Shown here piece after piece: positions 9,386 through 18,404 of a DNA stretch of 61,329 nucleotides. A program made the position numbers and the translations under genes. Under the pieces are notes generated by a model. It ran no database searches and was not told where the DNA came from. It saw only the letters and a list, made by a program, of their open reading frames with translations. Numbering within the stretch: the first letter of the stretch is position 1; each line of letters starts with the position of its first letter. Source of the DNA: an uncultured Paracoccaceae bacterium (GTDB lineage: Bacteria > Pseudomonadota > Alphaproteobacteria > Rhodobacterales > Rhodobacteraceae); the NCBI GenBank assembly GCA_937983405.1, contig CALJZN010000040.1:1-61329 (forward strand). The letters are read 5' to 3'.

Positions 9386-9424
9386 TGGCCCCGACCATGG
9401 CCTCGACCATGGCCTCGAACATGG
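9377..9424 (+). repeat. Four 12-bp tandem repeats reiterating the tRNA-Pro 3' end
   Basis: Units at 9377-9388, 9389-9400, 9401-9412 and 9413-9424 read CCCCGACCATGG (twice), CCTCGACCATGG and CCTCGAACATGG. The first unit is the last 9 bases of the tRNA (CCCCGACCA) plus TGG, so the tRNA 3' terminus including CCA has been copied in tandem. Divergence grows away from the tRNA. Confidence 0.9.
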
Positions 9425-9442
9425 CCCCGGCCCGGCGCAGCG

Positions 9443-9484
9443 CCGTCCTTCGCGCCCCGTCCTTCGCGCCCCGTCCTTCGCGGG
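9443..9484. repeat. Three 14-bp tandem repeats
   Basis: CCGTCCTTCGCGCC occurs at 9443-9456 and 9457-9470, and with two end changes at 9471-9484. It is non-coding and lies 18 bp beyond the tRNA-derived repeats. Function is unknown; slippage-generated sequence is likely. Confidence 0.85.
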
Positions 9485-9600
9485 TTGCGATGCCGTCGCA
9501 GCCGGCCCGGCCAAACCCCCTGCGCAGAGCGGAAAATGGCGTCCCGCGCCGCCCGGGGGGCGACTCGGGCCGTTGTGACCGCCTTGCAGCAGCCTGCGCG

Positions 9601-9641
9601 TCAACCGAAAAACCGGCAGGCACCGGCGATTTTTCCGTTGA
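9601..9641. terminator. Bidirectional terminator-like inverted repeat
   Basis: Arms TCAAC-GAAAAA-CCGG (9601-9616, one C-C mismatch) and CCGG...TTTTTC-GTTGA (9623-9641) fold into a long hairpin with A and T tracts on opposite sides. It could end transcripts from the DUF192/tRNA side and insulate the nrdJ promoter, whose -35 overlaps its right end. Confidence 0.5.
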
Positions 9642-9702
9642 CCCCGACGTTGCCGCTACGCCATATTGCGCTGGCTGTCTGATGCGCCACTAGATGTAGT
9701 AA
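9638..9702 (+). promoter_or_regulatory. Candidate nrdJ promoter with two NrdR-like boxes
   Basis: A sigma-70-like promoter is suggested by TTGACC (9638-9643) and CATATT (9662-9667), 18 bp apart. A box at 9656-9671 overlaps the -10. A second at 9687-9702 has the inverted repeat ACTA-GATG-TAGT. Against the commonly cited NrdR consensus acaCwAtATaTwGtgt they match about 9/16 and 11/16 positions. Their centres are 31 bp apart, the helical phasing typical of NrdR tandem sites. NrdR is the nucleotide-sensing repressor of ribonucleotide reductase genes. The site identity is inference from spacing and symmetry. Confidence 0.5.
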
Positions 9703-9732
9703 GCGACGCGCGGCATATCCCTCCCCGACACT

Positions 9733-9768
9733 CCCGCCCGAGGGCGGGCACCGGCGCGCTTGCGCCGG
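9733..9768 (+). other. Two perfect hairpins in the nrdJ leader
   Basis: CCCGCCC-GA-GGGCGGG (9733-9748) and CCGGCGC-GCTT-GCGCCGG (9751-9768) are adjacent 7-bp stems in the ~200-nt leader between the candidate promoter and the nrdJ ATG. No T-run follows. No GCCACTG-type B12 box was found, so a cobalamin riboswitch is not supported. The remaining non-coding sequence of 9240-9882 holds nothing else I can identify. Confidence 0.6.
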
Positions 9769-9882
9769 CCGGGCGGGGCCGGGCCGGCGGACCGTGCGGG
9801 TGGGGCGGCAGGCTGCACGCGAGCGTCGCGCGCCTTGGGCGCAGGCGGCATGGATCAACAGAAACGGGACGTCGGGGCAGAC

Positions 9883-12800
9883 ATGAAGATCGAGCGCAGC
9901 TTCACCACGGAAGGCAGGGACGCCTACGCAGACATCGCCTTCACCACCACGGTTTCGGAGATTCGCAATCCCGACGGAACCGTCGTCTTCCGCAACGGGC
10001 AGGTCGAGGTGCCCGAGGGCTGGAGCCAGGTCGCCTCGGACGTTCTGGCGCAGAAATACTTCCGCCGCGCCGGCGTGCCCGCCCGGCTGAAGCGGGTGCG
10101 CGAGAAGGGCGTGCCCGAGTTCCTGTGGCGCTCGGTGCCCGACGAGGCGGCGCTGGCCGCGCTGCCCGAGGGCGAGCGGTTCGGCGGCGAGACCAGCGCG
10201 CGGCAGGTGTTCGACCGGCTGGCCGGCGCCTGGGCCTACTGGGGCTGGAAGGGGGGGCTGTTCTCGACCGAGGCCGACGCGCGGGCCTACTTTGACGAGA
10301 TGCGCGCGATGCTGGCAATGCAGCTTGCCGCGCCGAACTCGCCGCAGTGGTTCAACACCGGGCTGCACTGGGCCTATGGCATCGACGGGCCGAGCCAGGG
10401 GCATTTCTACGTCGATCCCGCCACGGGCGAGCTGACCCGCTCGCGCTCGGCCTACGAGCATCCCCAGCCGCACGCCTGCTTCATCCAGTCGGTCGCCGAC
10501 GATCTGGTGAACGAGGGCGGCATCATGGACCTCTGGGTGCGCGAGGCGCGGCTGTTCAAATACGGCTCGGGCACGGGCACGAACTTCTCCGCCCTCCGCG
10601 GCGAGGGCGAGAAGCTTTCGGGCGGCGGCCGGTCGTCGGGCCTGATGGGCTTTCTCAAGATCGGCGACCGCGCGGCCGGGGCGATCAAGTCGGGCGGCAC
10701 CACCCGGCGCGCGGCCAAGATGGTGATCTGCGACATGGATCACCCGGACATCGAAGACTTCATCTCGTGGAAGGTGATCGAGGAGCAGAAGGTCGCAAGC
10801 CTTGTCGCCGGCTCGCGCCTGCACCGGCAGCACACCGAGGCGCTGATGGCGGCCGTCAACGGCTGGGACGGCGCGCGCGAGGACGCGGTCGACCCGGCGC
10901 GCAACCCCGGCCTCAGGGCCGCCTACCGCGCCGCGCGCAAGGCGGGCATCCCCGAGGCCTTCATCCGCCGCGTGCTGCAATACGCCGCGCAGGGCTTCAC
11001 GGCGATGGAGTTTCCCACCTACGACACCGACTGGGACGGCGAGGCCTATGCCAGCGTCTCGGGGCAGAACTCCAACAACTCGGTGCGGGTGACCGATGCG
11101 TTCCTCGCGGCGGTGCGCGAGGACGGCGACTGGCAGCTCACGCGGCGCACCGACGGCAAGGTAGCGAGGACGGTGAAGGCGCGCGAGCTCTGGGCCAAGG
11201 TCGGCGAGGCCGCCTGGGCCTGCGCCGACCCCGGCGTGCAGTTCCACGACACGATCAACGCCTGGCACACCTGCCCCGCCGACGGGCCGATCCGGGCCTC
11301 GAACCCCTGCTCGGAATACATGTTCCTCGACGACACCGCCTGCAACCTCGCCTCGCTGAACCTGCTGGGGTTCTGGCAGGGGGGGCGGTTCGACGCCGAC
11401 GCCTATGTGCATGCGGTGCGGCTCTGGACGCTGACGCTCGAGATCTCGGTCGCGATGGCGCAGTTCCCCAGCCGCGAGATCGCGCAGCGGTCCTACGACT
11501 TCCGCACCCTCGGGCTTGGCTATGCCAACATCGGCGGCCTTCTGATGAACATGGGGCTGCCCTACGACAGCGACGCGGGGCGGGCGATGTGCGCGGCGCT
11601 GACCGCGCTCATGACCGGGGTCGCCTATGCGACCTCGGCCGAGATGGCGGCCGAGCTCGGGCCCTTCCCGGGCTACGCGCGCAACCGCGAGCCCATGCTG
11701 CGCGTCATCCGCAACCACCGGCGCGCGGTGTATTCCGCCGGCGACGGCTACGAGGGGCTGGCGGTGAAACCCGTGCCGCTGGACGCGGCCTCTTGCCCCG
11801 ACCCGCGGCTGGTGGCGCTGGCGCGGATGGCCTGGGACGAGGCGCTGACCCTGGGCGAGGCGCATGGCTTCCGCAACGCGCAGGTCTCGGTGATCGCGCC
11901 GACCGGGACGATCGGGCTGGTGATGGACTGCGACACCACCGGGATCGAGCCCGACTTTGCGCTGGTGAAGTTCAAGAAGCTGGCGGGGGGCGGCTACTTC
12001 AAGATCATCAACCGCTCGGTTCCTGCGGCGCTGGAGAAGCTCGGCTACGACGCCGGGCAGATCGAGCAGATCGTGGCCCACGCCGTCGGCCACGGCACGC
12101 TGGCGGGCGCGCCGGGCATCAGCCATGCGGCGCTGGTCGGCCATGGCTTCAGCCGCGCCGAGATCGAGAAAATCGAGGCGGCGCTGCCGCAGGCCTTCGA
12201 CATCCGCTTTGCGTTCAACCAGTGGACGCTGGGTGCCGAGTTCTGCACCGGCGTCCTCGGCATCCCGGCCGAGAAGCTGGCCGACCCCGCCTTCGACCTG
12301 TTGCGCCATCTGGGCTTCACCCGGGCGCAGATCGAGGCGGCCAACGACCATGTCTGCGGGACGATGACCCTCGAGGGCGCGCCGCATCTGCGCCCCGAGC
12401 ATCTGCCGGTGTTCGACTGTGCCAGCCCCTGCGGCAAGAAGGGCCGCCGCTTTCTCTCGGTCGAGGCGCATATCCGGATGATGGCGGCGGCGCAAAGCTT
12501 CATCTCGGGCGCGATCTCGAAGACCATCAACATGCCCAACGGCGCGACGGTTGCCGACTGCCTGAGGGCCTACGAGATGTCCTGGGCGCTGGGCTGCAAG
12601 GCGAATGCGCTCTACCGCGACGGCTCGAAGCTGTCGCAGCCGCTGGCCGCAAGCCTCGTCGAGGACGACGCGGCGGCCGAGGAGGCGCTGGCCGCCGGGA
12701 CCCCGGCCGAGAAGGCGCAGGTTCTGGCCGAGAAGATCGTCGAGAAGGTCATCGTCCGCGAGGTCGTCCGCAGCCACCGCGAGCGGCTGCCCGAGCGGCG

Positions 12801-13566
12801 CAAGGGCTACACCCAGAAGGCGATCGTCGGCGGCCACAAGGTCTATCTGCGGACGGGCGAATACCGCGACGGCCGGCTGGGCGAGATCTTCATCGACATG
12901 CACAAGGAGGGCGCGGGCTTCCGGGCGATGATGAACAACTTCGCCATCGCCGTGAGCGTCGGGCTGCAATATGGCGTGCCGCTTGAGGAATTCGTCGAGG
13001 CCTTCACCTTCACCCGGTTCGAGCCCGCAGGCCTGGTGCAGGGCAACGATTCGATCAAGAACGCCACCTCGATCCTCGACTACATCTTCCGCGAGCTGGC
13101 GATCAGCTATCTCGACCGCACCGACCTGGCCCATGTGAAGCCCACCGGCGCCTCGTTCGACGACCTCGGCCGCGGCGACGAGGAGGGCAAGCGCAACTTT
13201 GCGGAAGTGTCCGACGCGGCGGCGAGCCGTGGCCTCGAGGTGCTGCGGCAGGTGTCCTCGACGGGATATCTGCGCAAGCGTCTGCCGCAAGAGCTGGTGG
13301 TGTTCCCGGGCGGGGCAGGGGCCGCGGCGGCGGTCTCGGCCACTGCGCTAGCGGGCGGGACGGACGCCTCGGCGGGCGTGCTGCGGCGCGTCCTGCCCGA
13401 GGCGATCGAGGCGGGCGTCGCGGTTGCCGCGCTCGACATCCGCGCGCGGGCCCGGATGCAGGGCTACGAGGGCGACCCCTGCGGCGAATGCGGCAACTAC
13501 ACGCTGGTGCGCAACGGCACCTGCCTGAAGTGCAACACCTGCGGCGCCACGAGCGGGTGTAGTTAG
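9883..13566 (+). CDS. nrdJ: Vitamin B12-dependent ribonucleotide reductase (class II)
   Basis: 1227 residues. Reduces ribonucleotides to deoxyribonucleotides using adenosylcobalamin to make the thiyl radical, so it works with or without oxygen. Class II signatures are [73 protein letters not shown] and [16 protein letters not shown]. The last ~30 residues form a cysteine-rich zinc-ribbon-like tail (CGECGNYTL, then CLKCNTCG), usual for this long NrdJ subtype and involved in re-reduction. I took the ATG at 9883 ([15 protein letters not shown]); ATG 9850 would add 11 residues. No nrdAB or nrdDG is in view. Control by NrdR is suggested upstream. Confidence 0.97.
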   Translation: MKIERSFTTEGRDAYADIAFTTTVSEIRNPDGTVVFRNGQVEVPEGWSQVASDVLAQKYFRRAGVPARLKRVREKGVPEFLWRSVPDEAALAALPEGERFGGETSARQVFDRLAGAWAYWGWKGGLFSTEADARAYFDEMRAMLAMQLAAPNSPQWFNTGLHWAYGIDGPSQGHFYVDPATGELTRSRSAYEHPQPHACFIQSVADDLVNEGGIMDLWVREARLFKYGSGTGTNFSALRGEGEKLSGGGRSSGLMGFLKIGDRAAGAIKSGGTTRRAAKMVICDMDHPDIEDFISWKVIEEQKVASLVAGSRLHRQHTEALMAAVNGWDGAREDAVDPARNPGLRAAYRAARKAGIPEAFIRRVLQYAAQGFTAMEFPTYDTDWDGEAYASVSGQNSNNSVRVTDAFLAAVREDGDWQLTRRTDGKVARTVKARELWAKVGEAAWACADPGVQFHDTINAWHTCPADGPIRASNPCSEYMFLDDTACNLASLNLLGFWQGGRFDADAYVHAVRLWTLTLEISVAMAQFPSREIAQRSYDFRTLGLGYANIGGLLMNMGLPYDSDAGRAMCAALTALMTGVAYATSAEMAAELGPFPGYARNREPMLRVIRNHRRAVYSAGDGYEGLAVKPVPLDAASCPDPRLVALARMAWDEALTLGEAHGFRNAQVSVIAPTGTIGLVMDCDTTGIEPDFALVKFKKLAGGGYFKIINRSVPAALEKLGYDAGQIEQIVAHAVGHGTLAGAPGISHAALVGHGFSRAEIEKIEAALPQAFDIRFAFNQWTLGAEFCTGVLGIPAEKLADPAFDLLRHLGFTRAQIEAANDHVCGTMTLEGAPHLRPEHLPVFDCASPCGKKGRRFLSVEAHIRMMAAAQSFISGAISKTINMPNGATVADCLRAYEMSWALGCKANALYRDGSKLSQPLAASLVEDDAAAEEALAAGTPAEKAQVLAEKIVEKVIVREVVRSHRERLPERRKGYTQKAIVGGHKVYLRTGEYRDGRLGEIFIDMHKEGAGFRAMMNNFAIAVSVGLQYGVPLEEFVEAFTFTRFEPAGLVQGNDSIKNATSILDYIFRELAISYLDRTDLAHVKPTGASFDDLGRGDEEGKRNFAEVSDAAASRGLEVLRQVSSTGYLRKRLPQELVVFPGGAGAAAAVSATALAGGTDASAGVLRRVLPEAIEAGVAVAALDIRARARMQGYEGDPCGECGNYTLVRNGTCLKCNTCGATSGCS

Positions 13567-13583
13567 GGAAGGAGAGACGTGAC

Positions 13584-13892
13584 ATGCACAAAGAGAATGA
13601 CATCATCGAGCCCGTGCTCCGGGTTCTCGCCGAGGCACCCAATGGGACGCTACCGACGGGAGAAGTTCGGGATCGGGTCAAGGCGAGACTTCGGTTGACG
13701 CCTGCTGACCTTGAGCCCCTCCGAAATCGGAGTGATCAACGGATTGATCAGATCATCCGGAACCTCAAGAGTCACCGCTCTGTGCCGGGGAACCCCTTCC
13801 AAGAGGGCCTGCTGGAAGACGTCCCGGGCTGTTTTCGGCTCACGGCGTTGGGTCGAGCAAGGGCAATCAGGGCACCCGGGCAGCGGCGCTAG
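13584..13892 (+). CDS. Small winged-helix protein resembling an isolated Mrr N-terminal domain
   Basis: 102 residues, starting 17 bp after nrdJ with a good AAGGAG ribosome site. The order of elements resembles the Mrr_N winged helix found at the N-terminus of Mrr-type restriction enzymes: DIIEPVLRVLAEAPNG (helix 1), LPTGEVRDRVKARLRLTPADLE, RIDQIIRNLKSH (recognition helix), GCFRLTALGRARA (wing and end). No nuclease domain follows before the hairpin at 13938. Base composition is visibly less GC-rich than the neighbours, and A/T-ending and AGA codons are used, suggesting transfer. Function is unknown; DNA binding is inference. It may be read through from nrdJ. Confidence 0.65.
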   Translation: MHKENDIIEPVLRVLAEAPNGTLPTGEVRDRVKARLRLTPADLEPLRNRSDQRIDQIIRNLKSHRSVPGNPFQEGLLEDVPGCFRLTALGRARAIRAPGQRR

Positions 13893-13937
13893 ACCAACTG
13901 TTGCTGAGAGGCTCGCCTCCGAGCCAGGGGCCACGAC

Positions 13938-13973
13938 CGCCCCCGGGCGGGGCGAAGCGCCCGCCCGGGGGCG
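13938..13973. terminator. 14-bp perfect GC hairpin between convergent genes
   Basis: CGCCCCCGGGCGGG (13938-13951) and its exact complement at 13960-13973 enclose an 8-nt loop. There is no T tail. It sits between the 3' ends of the winged-helix gene and the convergent monooxygenase gene, as expected for a bidirectional stop structure. Confidence 0.5.
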
Positions 13974-14066
13974 ATCAAGCGATGCGCGAGCTTGCGCACG
14001 GGCGGGGGTAGTGTCCCGAGACGGCTTCGGTTAGTCGAAGCGGCGGCGGGTCAGGGCCACGGTTCC

Positions 14067-15074
14067 CTACGCCGCCGCCCACGCCTTCACGTCGCCCGCC
14101 AGCACCTCCGCCGCGATGGTGAACGACCGCTTCCGCGCCGCGTGGTCGTGGATGTGCCCGGTCAGGATCACCTCGTCGGGTCGGTAGCGGTCGATCAGCG
14201 CCTTCAACTGCCGCCGCACCGCGTCGGGGCCGCCCACGGCCGAGCAGGACAGCGCCTGACCCACCTGGTCCATCACCGGCCCGGGCACGAGCGCCTCGAC
14301 ATCCTCGACCGGCCGCGGCAGTTTCCCCGGCTGGCCGGTGCGCATCCGGGCAAAGGCCAGCACCTGCGACGAGCGCAGGAAGCGCGCCTCGGCGTCCGTG
14401 GGCGCGGCGCAGACGCCGATGCCGATCATCGCATGCGGCCGGTCGAGCCAGGCCGAGGGGCGGAACCCCTGTCGGTAGGCGTCCAGCGCAGGCACCAGCA
14501 TCTGCGGCGCGAAATGCGAGGCAAAGGCGAAAGGAAGGCCCAGCCAGGCGGCAAGCTGCGCCCCGAAGGTCGACGAGCCGAGGATCCACACCGGCACATG
14601 CGTGCCCTCGCCCGGGATCGCCCGCACCGCCCCCTGGTCACCCGGATCGCCCAGCAGCCCCAGAAGCTCCACCACGTCCTGCGGAAAGCTGTCGGCCCCG
14701 GCGGCATAGCGGCGCAGCGCCCGCGCCGTTGCCCCGTCGCTGCCCGGTGCCCGGCCGAGGCCAAGGTCGATGCGCCCGGGGAACAGCGTCTCCAGCGTCC
14801 CGAACTGCTCGGCGATCACCAGCGGGCTGTGGTTGGGCAGCATGATCCCGCCGGCGCCCACCCGGATCGACCGCGTCCCGGCGGCGACATGCCCGATCAC
14901 CACCGCGGTCGCGGCGCTGGAGATGCCGGGCATGTTGTGGTGCTCGGCCAGCCAGAAGCGGTGATAGCCCAGCGCCTCGGCGTGGCGGGCAAGGTCAAGG
15001 CTGCAGGCCAGCGAATCGGCGGCCGTTCCCCCGTCGACGATGGGCGAGAGATCGAGGATCGAGGCGTGCTGCAT
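14067..15074 (-). CDS. LLM-class flavin-dependent oxidoreductase (luciferase-like)
   Basis: 335 residues of the bacterial luciferase-like TIM-barrel family, close to the MsnO8-type subgroup. Diagnostic pieces are [16 protein letters not shown] near the N-terminus, [14 protein letters not shown]-like text ([17 protein letters not shown]), [20 protein letters not shown] and [20 protein letters not shown]. Members use reduced FMN and O2 on varied substrates, so the substrate is not assignable. Start ATG 15074 has an AAGGAAGG site. It is transcribed away from rpsB. Confidence 0.9.
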   Translation of the reverse strand: MQHASILDLSPIVDGGTAADSLACSLDLARHAEALGYHRFWLAEHHNMPGISSAATAVVIGHVAAGTRSIRVGAGGIMLPNHSPLVIAEQFGTLETLFPGRIDLGLGRAPGSDGATARALRRYAAGADSFPQDVVELLGLLGDPGDQGAVRAIPGEGTHVPVWILGSSTFGAQLAAWLGLPFAFASHFAPQMLVPALDAYRQGFRPSAWLDRPHAMIGIGVCAAPTDAEARFLRSSQVLAFARMRTGQPGKLPRPVEDVEALVPGPVMDQVGQALSCSAVGGPDAVRRQLKALIDRYRPDEVILTGHIHDHAARKRSFTIAAEVLAGDVKAWAAA

Positions 15075-15146
15075 GCCCTGGCCTTCCTTGCGCGCCCGCC
15101 CGAGACTATCGTCCCCCGCCGGCGCTGCCAAGCCGGCCGCCCGGCC

Positions 15147-15175
15147 TTTACAGCCGGCCCGAAACCGTTTAGAGC
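15147..15175 (+). promoter_or_regulatory. Candidate promoter for rpsB-tsf
   Basis: TTTACA (15147-15152) and TAGAGC (15170-15175) are separated by 17 bp, about 118 bp before rpsB. The -35 is good and the -10 mediocre. Placement fits a ribosomal-protein operon, with the leader holding the usual S2 autoregulatory space. Confidence 0.35.
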
Positions 15176-15292
15176 GCGCGCACTTCACAGGCGGGGCATG
15201 GGCCCGGGCGGGGAGACATCCCGCACGGGTCCGCCGGTTGGGCAGCGTTGCCCTGACGCCCCGCCGCGGCAGGAAACCGGAAAGGAACGGAC

Positions 15293-16057
15293 ATGGCGCT
15301 TCCCGACTTCACCATGCGTCAGCTTCTGGAAGCTGGCGTGCACTACGGCCACCAGACCCAGCGCTGGAACCCGCGGATGGCCGAATACATCTACGGCGAA
15401 CGCAACGGCATCCACATCATCGACCTGACCCAGACGGTGCCGCTGCTGGAGCAGGCCTTGAAGGTGATCCGCGACACCGTGGCCAAGGGCGGCCGCATCC
15501 TGTTCGTCGGCACCAAGCGGCAGGCGCAGCGCGCCGTCGCCGAGGCGGCGGAGAAATGCGCGCAGTACTACATCAATCACCGCTGGCTGGGCGGCACGCT
15601 GACCAACTGGAAGACGGTGAGCCAGCGCATCGGCCGCCTCAAGGAGCTTGACGCGCTGATGGCCTCGGGCGCCGAGGGCCTGACCAAGAAGGAGCGGCTG
15701 GGCATGGAGCGCGAGCTTGCCAAGCTCCAGGCCTCGCTCGGTGGCATCCGCGAGATGGGGGGCGTGCCGGATCTTCTGTTCGTCATCGACGTGGGCAAGG
15801 AGGATCTGGCGATCCTCGAGGCGCAGAAGCTCGGGATCCCGGTGGTCGCGGTGGTGGACACCAACTGTTCGCCCAAGGGCATCGCCCATGTGATCCCGGG
15901 CAACGACGACGCAAGCCGGGCCATCGCGCTCTACTGCGATCTCGTCTCGCGCGCAGCGCTCGACGGCATGTCGGCCCAGCTCGGCGCCGCGGGCGTGGAC
16001 CTCGGCGCGCTCGAGGAGGCGCCGCTCGAACCGACGCTCGAGGACGCCGAGGCCTGA
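15293..16057 (+). CDS. rpsB: 30S ribosomal protein S2
   Basis: 254 residues with the standard S2 opening ([19 protein letters not shown]), [42 protein letters not shown] and [16 protein letters not shown]. It assembles late into the 30S head and recruits S1. The ATG follows GGAAAGGAACGGAC. It is followed by tsf in the order conserved across bacteria. The acidic C-terminal tail ([14 protein letters not shown]) is typical of alphaproteobacterial S2. Confidence 0.98.
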   Translation: MALPDFTMRQLLEAGVHYGHQTQRWNPRMAEYIYGERNGIHIIDLTQTVPLLEQALKVIRDTVAKGGRILFVGTKRQAQRAVAEAAEKCAQYYINHRWLGGTLTNWKTVSQRIGRLKELDALMASGAEGLTKKERLGMERELAKLQASLGGIREMGGVPDLLFVIDVGKEDLAILEAQKLGIPVVAVVDTNCSPKGIAHVIPGNDDASRAIALYCDLVSRAALDGMSAQLGAAGVDLGALEEAPLEPTLEDAEA

Positions 16058-16078
16058 GCGCCCCGTCACAAGACCGTT

Positions 16079-16104
16079 ACCGCCCGGGGATAGCTCCGGG
16101 CGGT
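16079..16104 (+). other. Intercistronic rpsB-tsf hairpin
   Basis: ACCGCCCGG (16079-16087) pairs exactly with CCGGGCGGT (16096-16104) around an 8-nt loop. There is no T-run. A hairpin between rpsB and tsf is known in other bacteria to reduce or process the distal message; such a role here is inference. Confidence 0.6.
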
Positions 16105-16135
16105 GCATCTGCATTCAGACCCGAGGAGAGCCGCG

Positions 16136-17035
16136 ATGGCGATCACCGCGAGCATGGTGAAGGAACTGCGCGAGGCGACCGGCGCAGGCATGATGGACGC
16201 CAAGAAGGCGCTGACCGAGACCGACGGCAACATGGAGGCCGCGGTGGACTGGCTGCGCGCCAAGGGCCTGGCCAAGGCCGCCAAGAAGGCCGGGCGGACG
16301 GCGGCCGAGGGGCTGGTGGGCGTGGCCGTGCGCGACGGGCGCGGCGTGGCGATCGAGCTGAACTCGGAAACCGACTTCGTCGCCAAGAACGCCGACTTCC
16401 AGGCGCTGGTGCGCGAGATCGCGGCGGTCGCGCTGGACAGCGCCGAGACGGTCGAGGTGCTGCGCGCCACGCATCTGGGCGGCAAGACCGTGGACGAGGT
16501 GATCGCCGACGCCATCGCCCGCATTGGCGAGAACATGACGCTGCGGCGGATGCATGTGCTCGAGGGCGAGAGCATCGTGCACTACGTCCACAATGCCGCC
16601 GCCGAGGGTATGGGCAAGATCGGCGTGCTGGTGGCGCTGAAGGGTGCCGACAACGGCATCGGCCGGCAGATCGCGATGCATGTCGCCGCGACCGCGCCGC
16701 TGGCGCTGTCCGAGGCCGCGCTCGACCCCGAGCTCGTCGCGCGCGAGCGCGAGGTGCAGACCGCCAAGGCGCTGGAGGAGAACGCCGCCTCGGCCAAGCC
16801 CCGGCCGGCCGCGGTGATCGAGAACAACATCATCCCGGGCCGGATGAAGAAGTTCTTCGAGGAGGTCACGCTGCTGAACCAGAAGTTCGTGATGAACCCC
16901 GACCTCACCGTGGCGCAGGCCGCGCAGGAGGCGGGGGTCGAGATCACGGGCTTCGTGCGCATGGCGGTGGGCGAGGGCATCGAGAAGGAGAAGGAGGACT
17001 TCGCCGCCGAGGTGGCGAAGACCCTTCAGGGCTGA
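16136..17035 (+). CDS. tsf: Translation elongation factor Ts
   Basis: 299 residues. It is the nucleotide exchange factor that releases GDP from EF-Tu. The UBA-like N-terminus ends in [25 protein letters not shown]-type text (seen as [15 protein letters not shown]). The EF-Tu contact motif is [12 protein letters not shown], and [17 protein letters not shown] and DPDLTV-like PDLTVAQAA mark the C-terminal domain. ATG 16136 has a GAGGAGAG site. It is the second gene of the rpsB-tsf operon. Confidence 0.98.
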   Translation: MAITASMVKELREATGAGMMDAKKALTETDGNMEAAVDWLRAKGLAKAAKKAGRTAAEGLVGVAVRDGRGVAIELNSETDFVAKNADFQALVREIAAVALDSAETVEVLRATHLGGKTVDEVIADAIARIGENMTLRRMHVLEGESIVHYVHNAAAEGMGKIGVLVALKGADNGIGRQIAMHVAATAPLALSEAALDPELVAREREVQTAKALEENAASAKPRPAAVIENNIIPGRMKKFFEEVTLLNQKFVMNPDLTVAQAAQEAGVEITGFVRMAVGEGIEKEKEDFAAEVAKTLQG

Positions 17036-17205
17036 GCCTCGGCCGGCGGGCGGGGCAGGGGGCGGGCGCGCGGGCCGCCTTTGCCGCGCCGTGACCCGCC
17101 TGCCCCCCGGACCGTCCGGCGGGCGGGACGGAAGCCGGGGACGGGCGGCTTTCCCGCGGCCCAGGCCCGCGGCAGAAGCCCGCGGCGCCTGCGGCGGAGG
17201 GCGGC

Positions 17206-18387
17206 ATGGACGAGCGCTGGGATGTGGTGATCGCGGGCGGCGGGGTGATGGGCGCCTCGGCCGCCTACTGGCTGACGCGGCTGTCGCCCGGCCTGCGGGT
17301 GCTGGTGGTCGAGCCCGACCCGGCCTATGCCCGCGCCTCGACGGCGCTGTCGGTGGCCTCGATCCGGGCGCAGTTCTCGAACCCCGTCAATGTGCGGATG
17401 TCGCGCTTCGGGCTGGCCTTCGTGCGCGACCTGCCGGCTGCGCTGGGCATGGAGGTGGGCATCCCCTCGCTGGGGTTCCGCGAGAACGGCTATCTCTTCC
17501 TTGCCGGCAGCGCCGCGGCAGCCGCGGCGATGCGCGAGGTCGCGGCGCTGCAGATCGCCGAGGGGGCCGACACGCGGCTTCTGTCGCCGCCCGAGATCGC
17601 CGCGCGCTTTCCCTGGCTGTCGGTGGAGGGCGTGCACCTGGGCTCGTTCGGCGCCTCGGGCGAAGGCTGGTTCGACAACATGGGGCTGCTGCACGGCTTT
17701 CGCCTGGCCTCGCGCGCGCAGGGGGCGGTGTGGCGGCGCGACCGGGTGGCGGGGGTCGAGACGGCGCAGGGCCGGGTGACCGCTGTGCGCCTGGCCTCGG
17801 GCGCAGGGATCGGCTGCGGTGCGCTGGTGAATGCCGCGGGCCCCCGTGCGGCCGAGGTGGCGGCCATGGCGGGGCTGGCCCTTCCGGTCGAGCCGCGCAA
17901 GCGCACGGTGTTCGTGCTCGATGCGCCGGGCGCCCGCCACCCGGACGCGCCGCTCGTGATCGATCCCTGCGGCGTCTATCTGCGCCCCGAGGGGCAGCAC
18001 TGGATCGCCGGCACCACGCCCGACCCCGACGGCCCCTGCGACCCCGAGGATTTCGCGCCCCAGGCCGATCTGTTCGAGGCGGTGATCTGGCCCGCGCTCC
18101 ATGCCCGGGCGCCGGGGTTCGATGCGGTGAAGATGCTGCGCCTCTGGGTCGGGCATTACGACTACAACCGCCTCGACCAGAACGCCATCATCGGCCCGCA
18201 TCCCGCGCTGGACGGGTTCTTCCTGATCAACGGCTTTTCGGGGCACGGGTTGCAGCAGGCCCCCGCGGCGGGCCGCGGGCTGGCCGAGGTGCTGCTGTGG
18301 GGCGGCTTCCGCACGCTCGACCTTTCGACGCTGGGGGTCGGGCGGGTGCTGGCCGGCCGGCCGTTTCTGGAACGCGCGGTGGTCTGA
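17206..18387 (+). CDS. FAD-dependent oxidoreductase (DAO/FOXRED1-like)
   Basis: 393 residues of the D-amino-acid/sarcosine oxidase family. The N-terminal Rossmann motif is VVIAGGGVMGASAAYWLTR. The FAD-anchoring C-terminus reads HYDYNRLDQNAIIGPH, then FLINGFSGHGLQQAPAAG, very like FOXRED1-type proteins. Typical substrates are secondary or N-methyl amines; the actual one is not known. It lies 170 bp after tsf in GC-rich sequence without clear signals, and is convergent with the SulP gene 17 bp away. Confidence 0.9.
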   Translation: MDERWDVVIAGGGVMGASAAYWLTRLSPGLRVLVVEPDPAYARASTALSVASIRAQFSNPVNVRMSRFGLAFVRDLPAALGMEVGIPSLGFRENGYLFLAGSAAAAAAMREVAALQIAEGADTRLLSPPEIAARFPWLSVEGVHLGSFGASGEGWFDNMGLLHGFRLASRAQGAVWRRDRVAGVETAQGRVTAVRLASGAGIGCGALVNAAGPRAAEVAAMAGLALPVEPRKRTVFVLDAPGARHPDAPLVIDPCGVYLRPEGQHWIAGTTPDPDGPCDPEDFAPQADLFEAVIWPALHARAPGFDAVKMLRLWVGHYDYNRLDQNAIIGPHPALDGFFLINGFSGHGLQQAPAAGRGLAEVLLWGGFRTLDLSTLGVGRVLAGRPFLERAVV

Positions 18388-18404
18388 GGGTGCTTTGACG
18401 GCCC

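Noticed and set aside
9703-9882. Cobalamin riboswitch in the nrdJ leader
   Set aside because: The B12 box GCCACTG is not present; only GCCACTAG occurs within the candidate NrdR site, and the two hairpins do not match the conserved core.
9601-13290. Very long minus-strand open frame opposite nrdJ
   Set aside because: It is the mirror of nrdJ codon bias in GC-rich DNA; composition (Arg/His/Gly runs) is not protein-like and nrdJ is well supported.
15075-15292. Divergent gene in the rpsB leader
   Set aside because: Only short open frames without ribosome sites; the region fits an S2 leader and promoter.
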